Shown: one piece after another, positions 62,417 to 64,000 of the stretch
Numbering within the stretch: position 1 is the first letter of the stretch
How the letters are laid out: each line of letters starts with the position of its first letter
Source of the DNA: SG8-41 sp036555615
GTDB lineage: Bacteria; Pseudomonadota; Gammaproteobacteria; Burkholderiales; SG8-41
Reading direction: 5' to 3'
Assembly: GCA_036555615.1 (NCBI GenBank)
Contig: DATBKZ010000043.1
Span: forward strand, 1 to 64,000
Length of the DNA: 64,000 bases
Notes under the pieces: generated by a model
Seen by the model: the letters and a program-made list of their open reading frames with translations, nothing else
What the model was told of the DNA's origin: nothing
Database searches by the model: none
Position numbers and translations under genes: made by a program

Positions 62417-63095
62417 CCGCGGTCAGCACCAGCACGCGGTCGGCAGTTCCCGCGGCGAGCGCCGAATGGGTGACCAGGATGCCCGCTCCGGACTGTTGCT
62501 TCACCTGTTCGCGCAGCAGCGCCAGCACCTGCCTGGCGGCTTCGGCGTCCAGGTTGCCGGTGGGCTCGTCGGCGAGCACCAGCAGCGGCTGGTGTGCCAG
62601 GGCGCGCGCAATGGCGACCCGCTGCATTTCGCCGCCGGAGAGCTCGCGCGGATAGGCGCCGGCTGCAGCGGCCAGTCCGACGGCCGCCAGCATCTCCGCC
62701 AGTCGCGCACGCGCTCGTCCGGGGTCGATGCCGTTGAGGGAGAGGGGCAACGCGACGTTCTGCGCCACGGTGAGATGCGGCAGCAGATGAAACGCCTGGA
62801 ATACGAAGCCGATGCTGCGCCGGCGAAGCAGCGTGCGTGCCGCGTCGTCGAGGCGGGCAACGTCCGCCCCGTCAAGGAAGACGCTGCCGGCGTCCGGTCG
62901 ATCGAGACCCGCGATCACGTTGAGGAGCGTCGACTTGCCGACGCCGGACTCTCCGACGATCGCGACGTATTCACCGCGCTGAACTTCGAGCGAGACACGG
63001 CGCAGCACTGCGCGCGGCCGCGCACCGCCATACGATTTTGATACCTCCCGGATCGAAAGCATCAGGTCCTCGGCCGGGCGGGCAGGGTCGCGCAT
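62397..63095 (-). CDS. ABC transporter ATP-binding protein (LolD/MacB type)
   Basis: 232 residues. Walker A GESGVGKST, Q-loop VFQAFHLLPHLTVAQN, signature LSGGEMQR, Walker B VLADEPTGNLD, and ILVTHS in place of the usual H-loop THD. It drives the permease encoded after it. First gene of the ATPase-permease-AttH unit. Confidence 0.92.
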   Translation of the reverse strand: MRDPARPAEDLMLSIREVSKSYGGARPRAVLRRVSLEVQRGEYVAIVGESGVGKSTLLNVIAGLDRPDAGSVFLDGADVARLDDAARTLLRRRSIGFVFQAFHLLPHLTVAQNVALPLSLNGIDPGRARARLAEMLAAVGLAAAAGAYPRELSGGEMQRVAIARALAHQPLLVLADEPTGNLDAEAARQVLALLREQVKQQSGAGILVTHSALAAGTADRVLVLTADGLSPQ

Positions 63096-63196
63096 GCTGT
63101 ACTGAGGCGGCAGGCGTTCCCGTCGATGCTACCACGCGCCCGATAGCGGGAAACGGAGTGCTGCGGAAACTCTTGGGAAATCCCGGAACCTAAGCT

Positions 63197-63269
63197 AGAC
63201 TGGGATGCCGTCTTGCGGCGCCCGCACCCGGTGCGGGCCGCATCCTGGAAATAGTCCTGGATCCAGTCT
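63197..63269 (+). promoter_or_regulatory. nested hairpins in the leader of the Bug gene
   Basis: AGACTGG (63197-63203) is complementary to CCAGTCT (63263-63269), GGATGC (63203-63208) to GCATCC (63240-63245), and between them CCCGCACC/GGTGCGGG forms an inner stem. The whole lies 11 bases before the GGAGGAG binding site of the next gene. It could be a terminator/antiterminator-like leader or a palindromic repeat. Confidence 0.4.
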
Positions 63270-63288
63270 GAAATAACAAGGAGGAGTC

Positions 63289-64000
63289 ATGTACAGAAGC
63301 ATACGCAGTTCGGTGGTCGGGATTGCGCTCGGCCTGCTTGCCGTGGCCGGCGCGTGGGCGCAGGCGTATCCCTCCAAGCCCATTCGCATGATCATTCCGT
63401 TTGGGGCGGGTGGTTCGACTGACGTTCTCATACGCATCGTCGCGACGAGGCTACCGGACGCCCTCGGCCAGCAGGTCGTGATCGACAACCGTACCGGCGC
63501 CGGAGGCATGATCGGAACGGACATCGCGGCGAAGGCCACACCCGATGGATACACATTGCTCGCCACCGGGACGCCGCACTCGATTGTGCCGAACTTGTAT
63601 AAGAAGGTCCCGTACCGCGCGCTGGACGATTTTGCGCCGATCATGCAGATCGCCAGCCAGCCGTACGGTCTTACCGTGCATCCCTCGCTTCCCGTCAAGT
63701 CGGTGAACGACCTGATTGCGCTGGCAAAGAAGGAGCCCGGGAAGCACAACTACGCATCCTCTGGGCAGGGCGGCGCGATGCATCTGTTCCAGGCGCTGTT
63801 CGTCAACATGGCCGGCATCGACATGGTGCACGTGCCCTACAAGGGCAGCGGGCCGGTGCGCGCTGACCTGCTGGGCGGGCAGGTCAAGATCGGCTGCCTC
63901 GGCCTGTCGAGCATTCTTCCCCATCACAAGGCGGGCCAGTTGCGGATCATCGCGGTGACGACCACCAAGCGCTCACCGGAGCTGCCGGACGTGCCCACCA
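63289..64000 (+). CDS. Bug-family solute-binding protein, cut by the window end
   Basis: The first 237 codons of a TctC-like periplasmic binding protein. Signal peptide (1-25, ending AWAQA), then YPSKPIRMIIPFGAGGSTDV, NRTGAGGMIGTDIAAK, PDGYTLL, and VPYKGSGPVRADLLGG, all typical of the Bug family. It starts behind AAGGAGGAG. The C-terminal third is outside the window. It resembles the protein at 28581-29576 but is a different paralogue. Confidence 0.93.
   Translation, partial: MYRSIRSSVVGIALGLLAVAGAWAQAYPSKPIRMIIPFGAGGSTDVLIRIVATRLPDALGQQVVIDNRTGAGGMIGTDIAAKATPDGYTLLATGTPHSIVPNLYKKVPYRALDDFAPIMQIASQPYGLTVHPSLPVKSVNDLIALAKKEPGKHNYASSGQGGAMHLFQALFVNMAGIDMVHVPYKGSGPVRADLLGGQVKIGCLGLSSILPHHKAGQLRIIAVTTTKRSPELPDVPT

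Overview
The window looks like a chromosomal segment of a GC-rich betaproteobacterium (Burkholderiales/Nitrosomonadales-like). This is inferred from the run thrS-infC-rpmI-rplT-pheS-pheT-ihfA-merR, two Bug-type TTT-transporter solute-binding proteins, an RpfE-like gene next to recJ, and the alaC-hom-thrC order. No 16S rRNA gene or other decisive taxonomic marker is present.

Positions 1-6950 are accessory. They begin with an IS30-family transposase gene that runs to the window edge and a remnant of an IS1380 transposase, followed by a secreted alpha/beta-hydrolase. Positions 2824-6105 then look like an integron cassette array without a visible integron integrase. Four attC-like sites end in GTTAGGC, GTTAGAC or GTTAGCC, and three of them lie 3-33 bases upstream of an open frame. 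Between them lie two lipoproteins of unknown function, a small three-helix membrane protein whose stop codon sits inside an attC core, and a 202-residue tyrosine recombinase with a full catalytic set but no N-terminal domain. This stretch is visibly less GC-rich than the rest.

Positions 6950-20600 are core genome: recJ and an rpfE-like gene (minus), lolC-lolD (plus), two 3-methyladenine DNA glycosylases (AlkA-type and Tag) flanking a DUF2062 gene and comEC, a three-gene unit joining a channel-like membrane protein, a soluble MgtE-like CBS protein and an MgtE transporter, and a 2-keto-4-pentenoate hydratase-family enzyme. Positions 20661-27967 are the translation block between tRNA-Val(GAC) and tRNA-Pro(GGG). 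In it, infC starts at ATC and pheT has lost the whole tRNA-binding OB domain.

Positions 27974-48400 hold a GlcG-like protein, a Bug protein overlapping a nitrilase-family gene, a cupin, surE-pcm-nlpD without rpoS, the moxR-DUF58-transglutaminase operon, a GNAT, a histone-deacetylase-like amidohydrolase, a PAS/GAF/GGDEF/EAL protein, alaC-hom-thrC, and a cytochrome c with helical repeats. Positions 48435-64000 hold nadC, a YeiH-type exporter with a 39-residue membrane peptide, a universal stress protein and an SRPBCC-like protein, cydAB of the short-Q-loop type, clpB behind a sigma-32-like promoter, an AttH-like/ABC export unit, and a truncated Bug gene at the edge.

Three repeat types punctuate the core. 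One is a 73-base two-hairpin element in four copies (20741, 38198, 38274, 47655) with compensatory base changes. One is a perfect 17-base inverted repeat at 12238-12312. One is a palindromic repeat at 11884-11926. No CRISPR array, prophage or replication origin was seen.
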